Positions 38,246 through 49,650 of a DNA stretch of 64,000 nt are shown here, in pieces; positions within the stretch are counted from its first letter, which is position 1, and each line of letters starts with the position of its first letter. Under the pieces are notes generated by a model. That model saw only the letters and a program-made list of their open reading frames with translations, did no database searches and had not been told where the DNA came from. The stretch lies in NCBI GenBank assembly GCA_021234155.1, contig JAJEKV010000013.1, positions 7,815,682 through 7,879,681 of the forward strand. The letters run 5' to 3'. This DNA comes from Isoetes taiwanensis (lineage: Eukaryota; Streptophyta; Lycopodiopsida; Isoetales; Isoetaceae). A program made the translations under genes and the position numbers.

Positions 38246-38910
38246 TGATAGAATTTTGTTAGCAATAGATCTTCTTATTTCTCAAATTCCTTTAGCAAAT
38301 TCAAATCATAACCTTCACAAATTTTATTTCAACCATTGAACTAATATAGGTTATTGAACCATTAAAATGCAATATTTAAACACTGTAGCAATGGTCTATG
38401 CACCAAATATTGAAGCTAGTCAATTGAAATAATATGTCAAGCCGACAACCCAGGCATCCATATATTCATGGATCCGGCACTGCAAAATGCTCAGATAATC
38501 TTCTCTTCTGTCAAATCCTACTTGTAGTTTGTTTTAGCTGCACCGATTCACAACGAATCGGCACCAAATTCGCCTCAGACTTCTCCATTCTAACTTGGTC
38601 TTATGCAAGCTGTTTGAACAGCATTTGACCGCGAAACTGCTAATGGTTAACCATAGGGTTTTCCCATTTAATGTAACCATTGAAACAATAAACCTTAAGT
38701 TACCTTTAGTTCCCCTTTTAACTTCCAACCTTAGGAAACTTCCAACCTTATAAACCATAGGTTTTTCACTTCACAACTTAGGTTTACTTCCAGATTTCCA
38801 TGCCTCTGAATCTCCACATACTGTGTAAACATACAAATCCCCTGTGTTATATGTAAATCTCTGCCACTGTAAAATTAATTCACTATTATAATATGAACAT
38901 CTTCTTTTCA
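38246..38910 (-). repeat. 3' LTR of the minus-strand copia element
   Basis: 665 bases with TG...CA ends in plus orientation. Most of its length matches 43152-43817 base for base; the differences cluster in the middle. Confidence 0.92.
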
Positions 38911-41900
38911 CTCTCCCTTTATATTATAATTCTTGCAATTTATCATTTCTCTTAACTGGCAGTATTTAAACTTTGTCAATGGTTTTGTCAGGATGTCAGC
39001 TAACTGTTGGCTTGTAGGTATATACTGAACCTGTATAATCCTTTTGTTCACTATATCCCTAATAAAATGCATTTCCAATTCAATATGCTTAGTTCTTTCA
39101 TGCAAAATGGGATTTTTTGTCATTGCTATACAACTTTTACTATCTGAATTCAAGATCAAAGGATCCCTTTGAGTCATTCCCAGTTCATTCAAAAGTCTCC
39201 TGCTCCATGCAATTTCTTTGGCTGCTAGTGTAGTAGCTGAGTATTCAGCCTCAGCTGAAGATAATGCTATAGCATGCTGTTTCTTGCACTTCCATGACAT
39301 TGGTCCACCTTCCAGCATTAGAATGAAGCTAGAAGTGGATTTTCTTTCATCAAGGTCACCACCCAGTCAGAGTCACAGAAGCTTTGCAATTCTAAATTTT
39401 CTGAATCAAATCTAATACCAACATCAATGGTTCCTTTAAGATATCTAATCACTCTTTTTGCTGCTTGCCAATGCATGGTTCCATAATTATGGCAGTATCT
39501 GCTCAAAATATTTACAGCATATGAAATATCTGGCCTGGTACAATTTGCCAAATATAACAAACAACCAATTAACTCTCGATAAGGCAAATTTTCTGCTTCC
39601 AACTTCTCCTTTTCTGTTTTTGGTCTGCCTTCATTTGACAACTTGTTTCCTGGTACGATTGATGTCTTGACACTTTTGCATTATTCCATTTTAAATATTT
39701 TCAACACTCCAGCTATGTTTGCTCCCTGAGATAATGTCACAATTTTTCTGCTTCTATCTCTGCAGACTTCTATGCCTAAGAAATTTTTGAGCTCTCCCAA
39801 GTCTGTCATTTTGAACCTGTTTTTTGAAATATCTTTGCACTTCTGCATAATGATCAAGTTGCTGCTGACCATTATATTATCATCAACATATAAGGCAATG
39901 TAGCAAAAATCTGAACCTTCCTTAAATATATATAAGGTACCATCATCTTTGAGCTTGAAAAACCCTCGTTCCCTTGAGTAATCATCCATACATATATACC
40001 ATTGTCTGGGTGATTGTTTCAACCCATATACAGCCCTCTTCAACTTCCATACTTTATCTCTCCCTTGCTCAAAACCAGGGGCTGTTTCATGTACACTTCT
40101 TCTTATAATTTGGCATTTAGAAAGGCAGTGGTGACATCCATGTGATGTACTTCTATATCCTTGGAGTTTGCCATTGCTAACAACATCTTTATGCTCGCCA
40201 TTTTTACTATAGGGGAAAAGGTATCTTCATAATCAATCCCTCTTTTCTGAGTAAAGCCTTGTGCAACCAATCTGGCTTTATATTTTACATAATCTTCCTT
40301 TGTTCTCTGTTTGATCTTATATATCCATTTGCAACCTACTGCTTTTCTCCCTTCAGGCAAATCAACTAGTTCAAATGTCTCTGTCCCTTTAAATGCATTT
40401 AGTTCTTCTTCCATGGCCGTTTTCCAGTTTTTTGAATCACTTCCCTTTATTGCCTCATCAAAAGTCTTAGGTACTTCAAAGTCTATCATAACTAGTATTT
40501 CAGTTAGGTTTATTTCAGCAGAGCTTTGTTTTAATCTCTTACTTCTTCCAGATGCATCCCTCCCATATAATTCAGAATTTGCTTCATCTTGCAGAATTTG
40601 AATGCCCCTTCTCCTTCTATGTTGCACATCCTCATTTGTATCCTGCATGTTTTCTTCATCTGTATCTTGACTAGAGACACCTTCATTTGTTTGAGCATTA
40701 ACTGCTTCATGTCCCTGCAAATCAACAGAATTAGTATCACTGTCATCATCATCAATAATATCTGGATTTTCCTTTGATGGTATCTTTTTCAACTTATCTT
40801 CTTCATGCTTTGCTATAGTAGCTGCTGCTTTGTGATCCTTGTAAATTTGATATTCATCAAAGATTACATCCCTGCTTATGATTATTTTTCTTTTTGCTGG
40901 ATCAAACATCCTATATGCCTTTGATTGGTCATCATATCCCACTAAATATCCAATCTTTGCCCTGTCATCAAGTTTTTTTCTCTGTTCCTTAGGAATATGA
41001 ACAAAACCAAGACAGTCATATACCTTTAGCTTATCAAAGTTAGGTGTTGTTTCACACAAAAGTTTATGTGGTAGAGCACCATTGACACTAGAAGATGGCA
41101 ACATATTCTGAATTTCTACAGCAGTTTTGGCTGCCTCTTCCCAAAGATAATTTGGCAAGCCAGTATGCTTGAGCATAGCTCTTACAACATTTAAAATTGT
41201 TCTATTCTTTCTCTCTGCCACACCATTCTGTTGTGGTGAGAATCTGCAGGTTAATTGCCTTTTGATCCTTTGATCTTGCAATATTTTTTGAACTCAGCAG
41301 AAATAAACTCTCCTCCCCTGTCAGATCTCAAGCACTTGATTCTTTTACCAGTCTCAAGTTCTATTTCTGCTAAGAACTCTTTAGATGCTTCAAAAGCTTC
41401 ATTTTTTGTTTTCAAGCATGCAATTTTGGTTCTTCGACTAAAATCATCAATAAAGGTAATGAAATACCTTTTTCCTCCAATACTCCTTACATTAAGTGGA
41501 CCACATCGGTTTGTATGCACAATTTCCAGAATCTCTTTTGCTCTCTTTTGTGATTCTTTTGAAAGGTAATCTTGTATGTTTTCCCGTCATGCATCCATAA
41601 CAGCTCCTTGCATTTTCATTGCATTCTCTTGCTTCAATTAATCCATGTTTAATCATCTGTTTGATGTATTTGTTGCTTGCATGACATAACCTTTGATGCC
41701 ATGTGTTGAGGTCAGGTGCTACAACAGCATTTACTGTTGGTAAATAATTGTTATCTATGCCAAAAAGATTTCCAACTCTTTTCTCAAAGAACGTAATTTC
41801 ATTGCCGAGTAAAATAGTACATTGATGTCTGTCAAAGTTGACAGCATATCCCATGTCTACTAATTGACTTATGGAAATTAGATTTCTAACTAAACTTGGT

Positions 41901-43138
41901 ACACACAAAACATCTTTTAGTTCTAGTGCTTTCCCTTCCAGATCGAATATCTCTAAGATACCAACACATTGTACTCTTTGAAGTTTCCCATTTCCAAGTT
42001 TGACATATCCCTTCCTTCCTTCATCTTTATTTTTCAAGAGCTTGGCTGAACCTGTTACTGTTTTCTCTGCTCCACTATCTAAAATTAATAGATCATTTGA
42101 GATGTTAGTTCCTTTGCTAGAAAATGGAAAGGTTTCAGAATTGTTTACCTCAACATCCTCATCTTCCTCACTTGTTTCTTCCTCCACTTCTTGAGTCAAA
42201 TTTACTGTAGAGCTTTGTCTTTTGATCTCTTTACCTCGACCTCTGTATGATCCCTTTCCTCTGTTGCCTTTCCCTCTCTTTCTGCTGGCAGATCTATTTG
42301 CAAAGTGCCCCTTTCCCCCACAATTGTAGCATTCCACTTCCTTTAATTTAGGACAATCTGCCTTTAAATGGCCATGTGCCTTGCAATGATAGCAAGGGCC
42401 AACTTGTCCTTTTGCCTTTGATTCATTTGAGTTATTTGCTCTATATTTCCCTTTTCCTGTAAATAACACTTCTACATTATCATCATCGATTAATGCGAAA
42501 GTATCTTATCTTTGCTCAAATTCAGTGTCGATCATCTCTTCAAATTTGCCTTCCTTGTTTTGGCTACATTTCTAATTAATGTAGCTAAGCGCTTGTTTCT
42601 GCTATAGCTCGGCCACATGCAACAACTTTTTGTTGTTGATCGAGAAAAACTCAAAGACCCTCCAAGTTCACGCCACTATATTATCAAATTTTGAGAAAAA
42701 CTTTGTAAGATCATCTTCCTCCTTAAGTTTTAACTTCCTAAACTCTTTATCAAAGATATCTATTTGGGAAGATGATTTTTCCTCAAAATGCTTAAGCAAA
42801 TATTTCCATATTTCTCCTGGGGACTTTCCCCTTACCTTAAGTAAAATCGAAGCTCCTACCGTGCTAGTCAAAATAGCATAAGCTTCCTTGATTTTGGCTA
42901 GTTGCCTGCCTCCTGCACTTTTTCCTTCAGTTGCACCACTGTCAGAAGAGCTGCTCTCTCTTCTACCTGCAACCACACCTGATGAACCATTAGATTCATC
43001 CAATAATTCCCACAAATTTTCATTTTCTAACATATTCTTCATCTGCTCTTTCCAGATCTGAAATCCAGGGCCACCTTCATATACTTTAATGCCACTCAAG
43101 AGTGATGCTCCAAAACGTCTTGACATCTTGATTCCTGT

Positions 43139-43150
43139 GCTCTGATACCA
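43139..43150 (-). other. Primer-binding site of the minus-strand copia element
   Basis: The minus strand reads TGGTATCAGAGC one base from the LTR edge, the initiator tRNA-Met primer site. Confidence 0.9.
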
Positions 43151-43151
43151 T

Positions 43152-43817
43152 TGATAGAATTTTGTTAGCAATAGATCTTCTTATTTCTCAAATTCCTTTA
43201 GCAAATTCAAATCATAACCTTCACAAATTTTATTTCAACCATTGAACTAATATAGGTTATTGAACCATTAAAATGCAATATTTAAACATTGTAGCAATGG
43301 TCTATGCACCAAATATTGAAGCCAGTCAATTGAAATAATATGTCAAGCCGACAACCCAGGCATCCATATATTCATGGATCAGCCGCGCAAAATCTTTCGG
43401 ATAATCTTCTCTTACATCAAATCCTACTTGTAGTTTGTTTTAGCGGCACTGATTCACAACGAACCGACACCAAATTCGTCTCAGACTTCTCCATTCTAAC
43501 TTGGTCTTATGCAAAATTTGTTTGAGCGAAGATTTTTGTGTGGCTGCTAATGGTTAACCATAGGGTTTTCCCATTTAATGTAACCATTGAAACAATAAAC
43601 CTTAAGTTACCTTTAGTTCCCCTTTTAACTTCCAACCTTAGGAAACTTCCAACCTTATAAACCATAGGTTTTTCACTTCACAACTTAGGTTTACTTCCAG
43701 ATTTCCATGCCTCTGAATCTCCACATACTGTGTAAACATACAAATCCCCTGTGTTATATGTAAATCTCGGCCACTGTAAAATTAATTCACTATTATAATA
43801 TGAACATCTTCTTTTCA
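43152..43817 (-). repeat. 5' LTR of the minus-strand copia element
   Basis: 666 bases, the partner of 38246-38910, followed by the target duplication CGTCA. Confidence 0.92.
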
Positions 43818-43852
43818 CGTCAATCGTCTACTAACCCGCCAGGCTCGTTACA

Positions 43853-44580
43853 GACTAAGACTGTCTCTCCAAGTTATAGAGATGCCTGCAAAACTATTAT
43901 TAGTTTTAATGGCCCACATCCTATAATTAGGAGAAAAAGAGCTAGAAATGAGCCTCTCAAAATCATCATCATGCAACTTATGTTTCTGGAAAAAAACCAC
44001 ATCAAAGTTAATGGAGGAGAGGTAAACTTTAAGTCTATCTCATTTGACATTGGAGTTGATCTCTTGGAGGTTCCAAGGGAGGCACCTTAAATTAATATCC
44101 ATAAAAATGTGTTTTTTATGAGCCCTTGAACTCCTCCTGGCTGGTTCAAAGATTTATTGTTTATTTTTTTCCCCCTTGGCATAAGAAACTAGTTTCCAAG
44201 GTTCCTTGCTTTCCTCTTTTTCTTCCTTATCTAATTTAGTTTCTATAGTATATTCCAGGTACCCCAGCTTAGAAGTTTGGAATATTCACTGTCATACTAG
44301 AAAAGATCCCCCAAATCATCTCTTTGTTACAGGGATCATGGCTACATAGTTGCCATCATCATTATTCTGCCCAGTGCCATTGGTCATCTTAATGTTATCA
44401 AAAGCGTCACTGTCCAGAATATTAATTTTGAGAGGTTTTGAGAATGTCCAGATCTATAGAGATGGTCATGTCTTGTCTGAAATTGCACTCCTCTGAATTA
44501 TGGCCAACCTTTTTATCTTTGATGGTAATCCCCTTGTTTTGCATCCATGCCTTTTTCATAGGGGCAGGTTGTATAGGCAC
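43853..44580 (-). pseudogene. LINE ORF1 end and endonuclease start, minus strand
   Basis: The minus strand reads GHNSEECNFRQDMTIS (knuckle-like, near 44480), then KEPWKLVSYAKGG (near 44190) as a probable ORF1 tail, then NFDVVFFQKHKLHDDDF and AGISITWRDSL (43870-44030), the first blocks of the L1 endonuclease. It is cut at 43852 where the gypsy LTR begins, so the gypsy element inserted into this older LINE. The remainder of the LINE is not seen at the other side of the gypsy remnant. Confidence 0.6.
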
Positions 44581-44604
44581 TTTTCCTTATTAGAATGATC
44601 AGTG

Positions 44605-44745
44605 TTGTCCGGGTTAAAAAACCCCCTCCCCGCCCATAAAGGGTTGTTTGGGGGAAAACCGTGACAGGAATAGGTTTGCTGTCAAACTGTACAAATACAA
44701 ATACCAATACAAATACAAATAGAAATATAGACAGAAATATGTACA
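44605..44745 (+). repeat. LINE-like 3' UTR hairpin with (ACAAAT)n tail
   Basis: GGTTAAAAAACCCCC, CGCCCATAAAGGGTTGTTTG and GGGGAAAACC (44611-44660) can fold as a hairpin resembling, in inverse sense, that of LINE copies A, B and D. It is followed by GTGACAGGAATAGG and a hexanucleotide tail of ACAAAT units (44692-44725). I read it as the 3' end of a related, 5'-truncated LINE. A stretch at 47080-47125 looks like a poorer copy. Confidence 0.4.
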
Positions 44746-45735
44746 TGTATCAGGTAATCTTGGCGATCCATGACCTCTTGAATGTATGAGCCCAACCTCC
44801 GTACTGAGCTCGTGCTTAGCATCTCATGCAGGGGTGGCCAAGAAGTCTAACCACATCTAAATGCTTCATCACTTCACTCGAAATGTGGTCTAGGATTTAT
44901 GCATACAGATTGAATGTGTGCATCTGTAGAAATGTCTAATGATATACTAATCAAGCCTGAATCATGCGAGTTTTGACATTAATAGAACCTTAATGGATAC
45001 TAAAAACGAATGATGAATCTTCGTCATTTCTACCAAGGCTGTATTTCTTTTTTCAACTTATTTAAGTCCAAACCATAGAGCATGAAATATTTAGGATAGT
45101 TCTAAGTATAGTCAGAACCATTATAGTTCTCTTAACACTTTCTACCATCCTCCTACATTGTTTGTGAGGTGGCTTCCTTCTCCAAATGATGATTGTAACG
45201 CTTGGTTTGGATCACGTATAGTATGTTTCACATGTGTTATATACATATAATTTATTTCACATGTGTAATACTTGTTTTGTCTATTTGATTCTTTAGTTCC
45301 ATGGCTCCTACACAGTTTTCATCACAACTCATGATTTCGGAGTTGAATTCAAGTGAAACTAGAAGCTTTGCAAAGATTTCTTAAAGTTTTTATTCACATG
45401 TGATTTTGATCAAATTTGGATCTGTTTTGATGTCTAAATCAGGAGTCTTTTGGCTAAGGAATTTTAGAGTTTCTCGTCGTTCACAAATTTCATGCAACTT
45501 TTGTTTTAGACATTAGCCATTAATGAAACTTGAAGCATTGGAAAGGTCTTATAAATGAGCTATATTAGTAAGACATGCTTCATCATATTTGCTGTTGATT
45601 CAATGCCTCGCAGAGTATACTATTAACTAATTTGTAGCTGTTCTTTCACATGTTTCTATCTCTTCAAGTACTTTGTATTTTCTTGGATTTATTCCTTGAA
45701 CTTAATACTGGGTTTGTAATTGTTTCCTTACTCAC
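44746..45735. other. No gene recognised
   Basis: AT-rich sequence with a repeated TTCACATGTG motif near 45225-45265. No open frame with a known motif. Confidence 0.5.
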
Positions 45736-46340
45736 ATGTCACATGTCAAGGTGGCAAATTATCGACAGCAGGTTAATCCCATGCTCACGAGGGGCCCACA
45801 CCACTACCTGCGCACCCATCTACCCATGAAAAAGCGCAGGGTGATTGCTTCCATTCGCACAGATGCACACCACCTCCGCATTGAGACAGGGAGATGGATT
45901 CGGGAGCCGCGTGAGGACAGAGTCTGCCAGTGCTGTCAACAAGGCGCCATTGAGGATGAAAGTCATGCCCTCCAGGCCTGTCCGGCGTACGAGCATATCC
46001 GGGCTCGGTATGCTCGGTTAGTCGTGCCCCATCAGGCCTTGCATGAGCTACTAAGCACGGCCTCTGTAGGCTTGTTGGGATCGTACCTCCGGGAGGTAAT
46101 GGATACGCGGACTCAGTTATGCCCCCCTGTCCGACATTAACCTCAGCTGTACTTGTGATTATGTATATGACTGTGCAGTATGTCAGCATCCTTATTGCTA
46201 CTAAGGTTTTTCCCCCGAAAACCCTTCGGGGCGGGGTTTTTTTAATTCTGGTAGTAATACGCCTGCTGCTCTCTCTTTGTACTTGGGTCCCATAGGCCAG
46301 TTGGTCTCCGTGGACGATAAAATCATATTCTATTCTATTC
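45736..46340 (+). mobile_element. LINE copy B: ORF2 C-terminus, 3' hairpin and (TATTC)n tail
   Basis: An open frame of 134 residues (45736-46140) reads NYRQQVNPMLTRGPHHYL, KKRRVIASIRTDAHHLRIE, then a Cys/His cluster CQCCQQGAIEDESHALQAC and LLGSYLREVMDTRTQL. This is the ORF2 C-terminal zinc-binding segment of a LINE. The 3' UTR holds the hairpin at 46211-46245 (CGAAAACCCTTCGGGGCGGG with a T7 run), then GGCCAGTTGGTCTCCGTGG, and ends in (TATTC)x3 at 46326-46340. It is the best-preserved 3' end of this family here and the reference for copies A, C and D. It is 5'-truncated. Confidence 0.8.
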
Positions 46341-46344
46341 CTTA

Positions 46345-47079
46345 CTTGAAATGTCTTCATTTGGAGCTTGTTATATCATATTTATATTTGATTCTGATCA
46401 TGGTAGCTAGAAGCAATATTGGAGAGGTATTGCTTTCTTACTTGAATCAGATCTTCCTTTGACACTAGAGATAGGGAGACAAGCCCAGAGACAATAAGAA
46501 ACCTAGAAGAAAAAGAAAGCAGGACTTGTTAAGGATTCTCAAGATAATACCACAACTGGTAGAAAATGTGTTATTTAAAAATGGGAATTCAATAACTAAA
46601 CATGGTAATTTTTTGTTTGCAATAACAAGAAACACTAAAAACTAAAGAACAGAAAGAATGAAAAATAACAACGAGAGAGAATAAATGAAAGTCTTGAATG
46701 ATCACTGAGAATACATGAAATCTCCAGAGAGGAGTTGAGACAACAAAAATGTTAGGACTTGTCTAATCTTCTAAGTATAAACTTCTGATATATGTAGTGT
46801 AGTGGCCTCTGGCCTAAAATAGCAAAAAGATTGCCATTTCAAATTCTTCGATTACCTAATCCCCAAAATCTCTGCTAACCGTGCGGGGAATACTGCCATG
46901 ACATAATTGCCGTGATTTATGGCATTAAAGACTTTATGCGTCGTACATCCCTTATGTCGTGGGCTCTCTTGATCTATTCTTCTTAGTTGGCATGGTCTTG
47001 GCTCCTGACATGGATGCCCGTCCTGTGCCTTTAGGCTCCTTTGTATACCTTAGAAATAGTCATGTGCCTTTGGGCACGG
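46345..47079. other. No gene recognised
   Basis: AT-rich; the plus frame beginning at 46959 ends in a polyproline artefact from a C run at 47087-47104. No supported feature. Confidence 0.45.
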
Positions 47080-49650
47080 GACTAAACCCCCCTCCCCCCC
47101 CCCCAACCAAAGGACACTCAGGGGAAAAGAAAAGCAGGTATTGTCTCCGTAGGAGAAAAATTGTCAATTTCATCAACATCGTCCTGGCGGCTATGTGGTC
47201 TGACTTGATTATGATATCCAGCAACCAGTTTTTGACATTGTTGGAGCGCATTCAGCGTGGCCTGTCCGAGGGCAGGCATGGCGCTGATTAGGAACCCAGT
47301 TTGCAATATTTCTTCGAGGGCTTGGTGAGCAGCAGTGGGTACAAACTGGATTTCCATAAGCAAAAGAGTCTCACGACCGAAGGCACTGCCTTAGGATTGC
47401 AGTGGTAAATTGGTTGCCTAAGATTTGGGGAGCTCATGAGGATGCAACATAGAGCAGCACAGAAGCCGACTTGCTTATGAATAGAAGGATCCGGAGAAGT
47501 GGCTACCTTTATCAAAAACTATGTTAAGTCAGCTATGCATTTGCAGGAGTCTTCCACAACTTGTCATTTGGAATGTATACCAATTATGGGTAGTATCCAA
47601 GTTATCTGTATCCTTCCATGCATGTCTACGGACAAAGCGTGGATCCCAGTGGAGATCTGCTTTGATATGCGTGGGAGTCCATTCAGCATATGCAGCTAAA
47701 GTGTGTGTCCAAAAGGAAGAATGCCAGTCCGTGGTCATGTACTCAACGCCGTGGAGGAGCACCTAGAGATGCATAAGGAGTAGGATGAGGCGATGGATGC
47801 ATGCGCTCATTCTGAGATTGAGCGCGAAATTCTTCAAATAGAGCTGGATCTAACTATTTGCAAAGTGTCTTCCAGTGTTGTGATGGCATCAAGGTCTCAA
47901 GAGGGGACAATTCCTAGTCAATTGGAATGGCCTGATTGTCCAGATATGTGTGGAGGCTTCTCAGAGTACCGACATGCTGTAAAAATAACTGCACGTAGCC
48001 AATGCCATTATCTTTTTGTAAATGTATTTGAGCATATTGAAGAGCCTCGTGAGCTCAGAGTGTGAGGTGTGAATGAAGCTCCGGCATATATTCTTTCTGA
48101 AGTGTGAAAGTGGAAGGCAGATCAGAGAGGTATTTGTTATCCTTCTCCAGTTACAAAACAACAGACTCCTTGCCCGTGACCGCTTCAGGATGGCCTTCAA
48201 AAAATTTTGCTTGAGGGTAAGCAAGAGTACATGCCATAGATTGAATAGTGCAAAAGATAAAGAACTATAGATCCTCAAAAGGTAGCAGCTGGAAGTTAAC
48301 CAAGGCGCACAAGACACCTCTTTCTTTTATGGTGAGGCTAGGCCAAAGATGCGAAAAATCATTGACAGTAATGAACATTCTATCGAGCCAGAGGCACTGA
48401 GCCATCTGATGAGGAAAAGATGACGTCGTGCTTTGACATAGTCTAGGTATCCCAGAGGAAGTGGATAATCCTGACTAATATATGATGTTAGAATAGTATA
48501 CCGTTCTGTGTTGATGCGAGCATCTTTCGCAGACTATTCAGGTTGGTGAAGTTGGTGTCTCAGGACCTGAATTTGATTTGTCTTTTCATCAATGAGGCGC
48601 CTGAGTTTTTTGATCTTCTTGTGCGTGTGAGCACCATGAGAGGGGCAAAGAAGAGATTTGAAGTTGGAGACCAGTGATTTCGGAATCATCAACAATTTTC
48701 TGCTTTACCGAGTTGTGCAGATGAGTTTCTAAAGACTTGACCTGGATGTGTACTATAGTCAAAAGGCCTTCAAGCTCAACGATACGAAGTTGAGACTGTG
48801 TTATGGCACGTTGTTGAGTCTGAACTTTTTTTTGAAGACTCTAATAAAGGGTTAAGACATCCTAGAAGGCTTGATCCTTGGCCTTGAGTTGCTCTGTAAG
48901 AGTGTCAATTTGAGCGTGGAGTGGAGCTTAAAGATTTTCCATTTGAATTTTTGCCTCTTGGACACTTTTGAGTGACTCTCTGGTAGTCAGGAGATCATTG
49001 TGTCTTTGTTGGAGCTGGTCCTCTAGATTAGTTATCTGAGCTTGAAGATCATGGAGGTCACGCTTTAAGGCATCCATGGAATCTAAATGATCCTTGATAC
49101 CATTCATGAGCTTATTTGAGATTCTTGTAGCTAGAGAATACACCCAGCAATCTGCTGCTCATACTACAATGTATGTCGAGATGGCTGAGGTGCCTGAGAG
49201 TGATGCACATGAGGCCCTGGAGACCTGTTGATGATCTGACGGGATAGCCTCGGCCGAATGATGAGACGAAGAGGTGGACATTATGGGATAGGTCTTCTGT
49301 GGAGAGGAAGCCTGAACTTCTTCCTAATCAAGATTGATGTTATGTGGTTGTGAAGTCTCTTCCATAAGTTCTCTGTTAGCTGTGATCTTAGAAGGGACTT
49401 TACTAGAGGCATGTGAGAGAGAGAGAGAGAGGCATTGTTTGATAGGTGGAAACTGTACTCGGGACTGGAAGGTATTGGTTGTTGGGAGCTCTAAAATGAG
49501 CACCCATTGCAGAATCATGACTAGAGCCTGAAGCTTTCCGAAGGCGGTCAAGTTCTTCCAACATGCATTGCAGCAGAAGCTGAGGCCAATCAACAGGCTT
49601 ATCTGAATGAATAGCTATAATGGCTATGTTGAAGAAATATTTGTTAATAT
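47080..49650 (-). pseudogene. Decayed coiled-coil-rich reading frame of unknown family
   Basis: Successive minus-strand frames give protein-like sequence over about 2.5 kb. Near 49560-49610 it reads WPQLLLQCMLEELDRLRKAS; from 49110 to 48690 long heptad-like stretches follow (LQAQITNLEDQLQQRHNDLL, QSQLRIVELEGLLTIVHIQ); at 48130-48430 MFITVNDFSHLWPSL and FFEGHPEAVTGK; at 47530-47750 EYMTTDWHSSFWTHTLAAYA and DLHWDPRFVRRHAWKD. Many stops and frame changes separate the blocks. I do not recognise the family: an accessory ORF of a retroelement or a dead host protein are both possible. Confidence 0.4.
49411..49431 (+). repeat. Short GA microsatellite
   Basis: About ten GA units inside the decayed minus-strand frame. 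Confidence 0.7.

Larger units (their letters stand above)
38246..43817 (-). mobile_element. Ty1/copia LTR retrotransposon (young), minus strand
   Basis: LTRs at 38246-38910 and 43152-43817, a 5-base target duplication CGTCA (38241-38245 and 43818-43822), a primer-binding site next to the 5' LTR (43139-43150, initiator Met tRNA) and a polypurine tract (38911-38920). From high to low coordinates: gag (43125-42470), zinc knuckles (near 42400-42300), protease (LDSGAEK, near 42070), GAG-pre-integrase, integrase (41520-41000), reverse transcriptase (40450-39600) and RNase H (39318-38908). It belongs to the same general group as the copia at 19577-25346. A modest number of breaks make it a fossil, but a recent one. 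Confidence 0.93.
26815..43852 (-). mobile_element. Ty3/gypsy LTR retrotransposon remnant, one LTR, with two nested insertions
   Basis: Minus-strand gypsy-order element. From high to low coordinates: LTR (30118-43852, interrupted), primer-binding site (30104-30115), gag (29355-30032, with retrotransposon-gag blocks DADAWLRGVEFYF and FCKQVGTIAEYNEKF-like), aspartic protease region (YDAILGMSWL, near 28590), reverse transcriptase (27783-28106, CIDYRMLNQ and INAPATFM), RNase H (27276-27641, VVTDASGKAIGGAL) and the zinc-binding start of integrase (GHPGVH near 26830). The rest of integrase and the 3' LTR are not present in the window. The reverse-transcriptase wording suits the chromovirus branch, which I cannot confirm. 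It is broken in several places and is older than the L1 and copia copies inside its LTR. Confidence 0.85.
30118..43852 (-). repeat. Gypsy LTR split by an L1 and a copia element
   Basis: The plus strand begins TGTAACAGGC at 30118 and ends GGCTCGTTACA at 43852, giving TGTAAC...GTTACA ends beside the primer site. Removing the L1 with one target copy (33596-38178) and the copia with one target copy (38246-43822) leaves about 3575 bases, a long but possible LTR. No second LTR is available for comparison, so the full extent is inferred from the ends alone. Confidence 0.65.

Noticed and set aside
46211-46245. Bacterial-type rho-independent terminator (GC hairpin plus T run)
   Set aside because: It sits in a LINE 3' UTR in plant nuclear DNA and recurs at the same place in other LINE copies.
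45785-46360. 191-residue minus-strand open frame
   Set aside because: Shadow of the plus-strand LINE ORF2 C-terminus and its 3' UTR.
47050-47291. Proline-rich plus-strand gene at 46959-47291
   Set aside because: The proline run comes from a homopolymer C tract and no domain is present.
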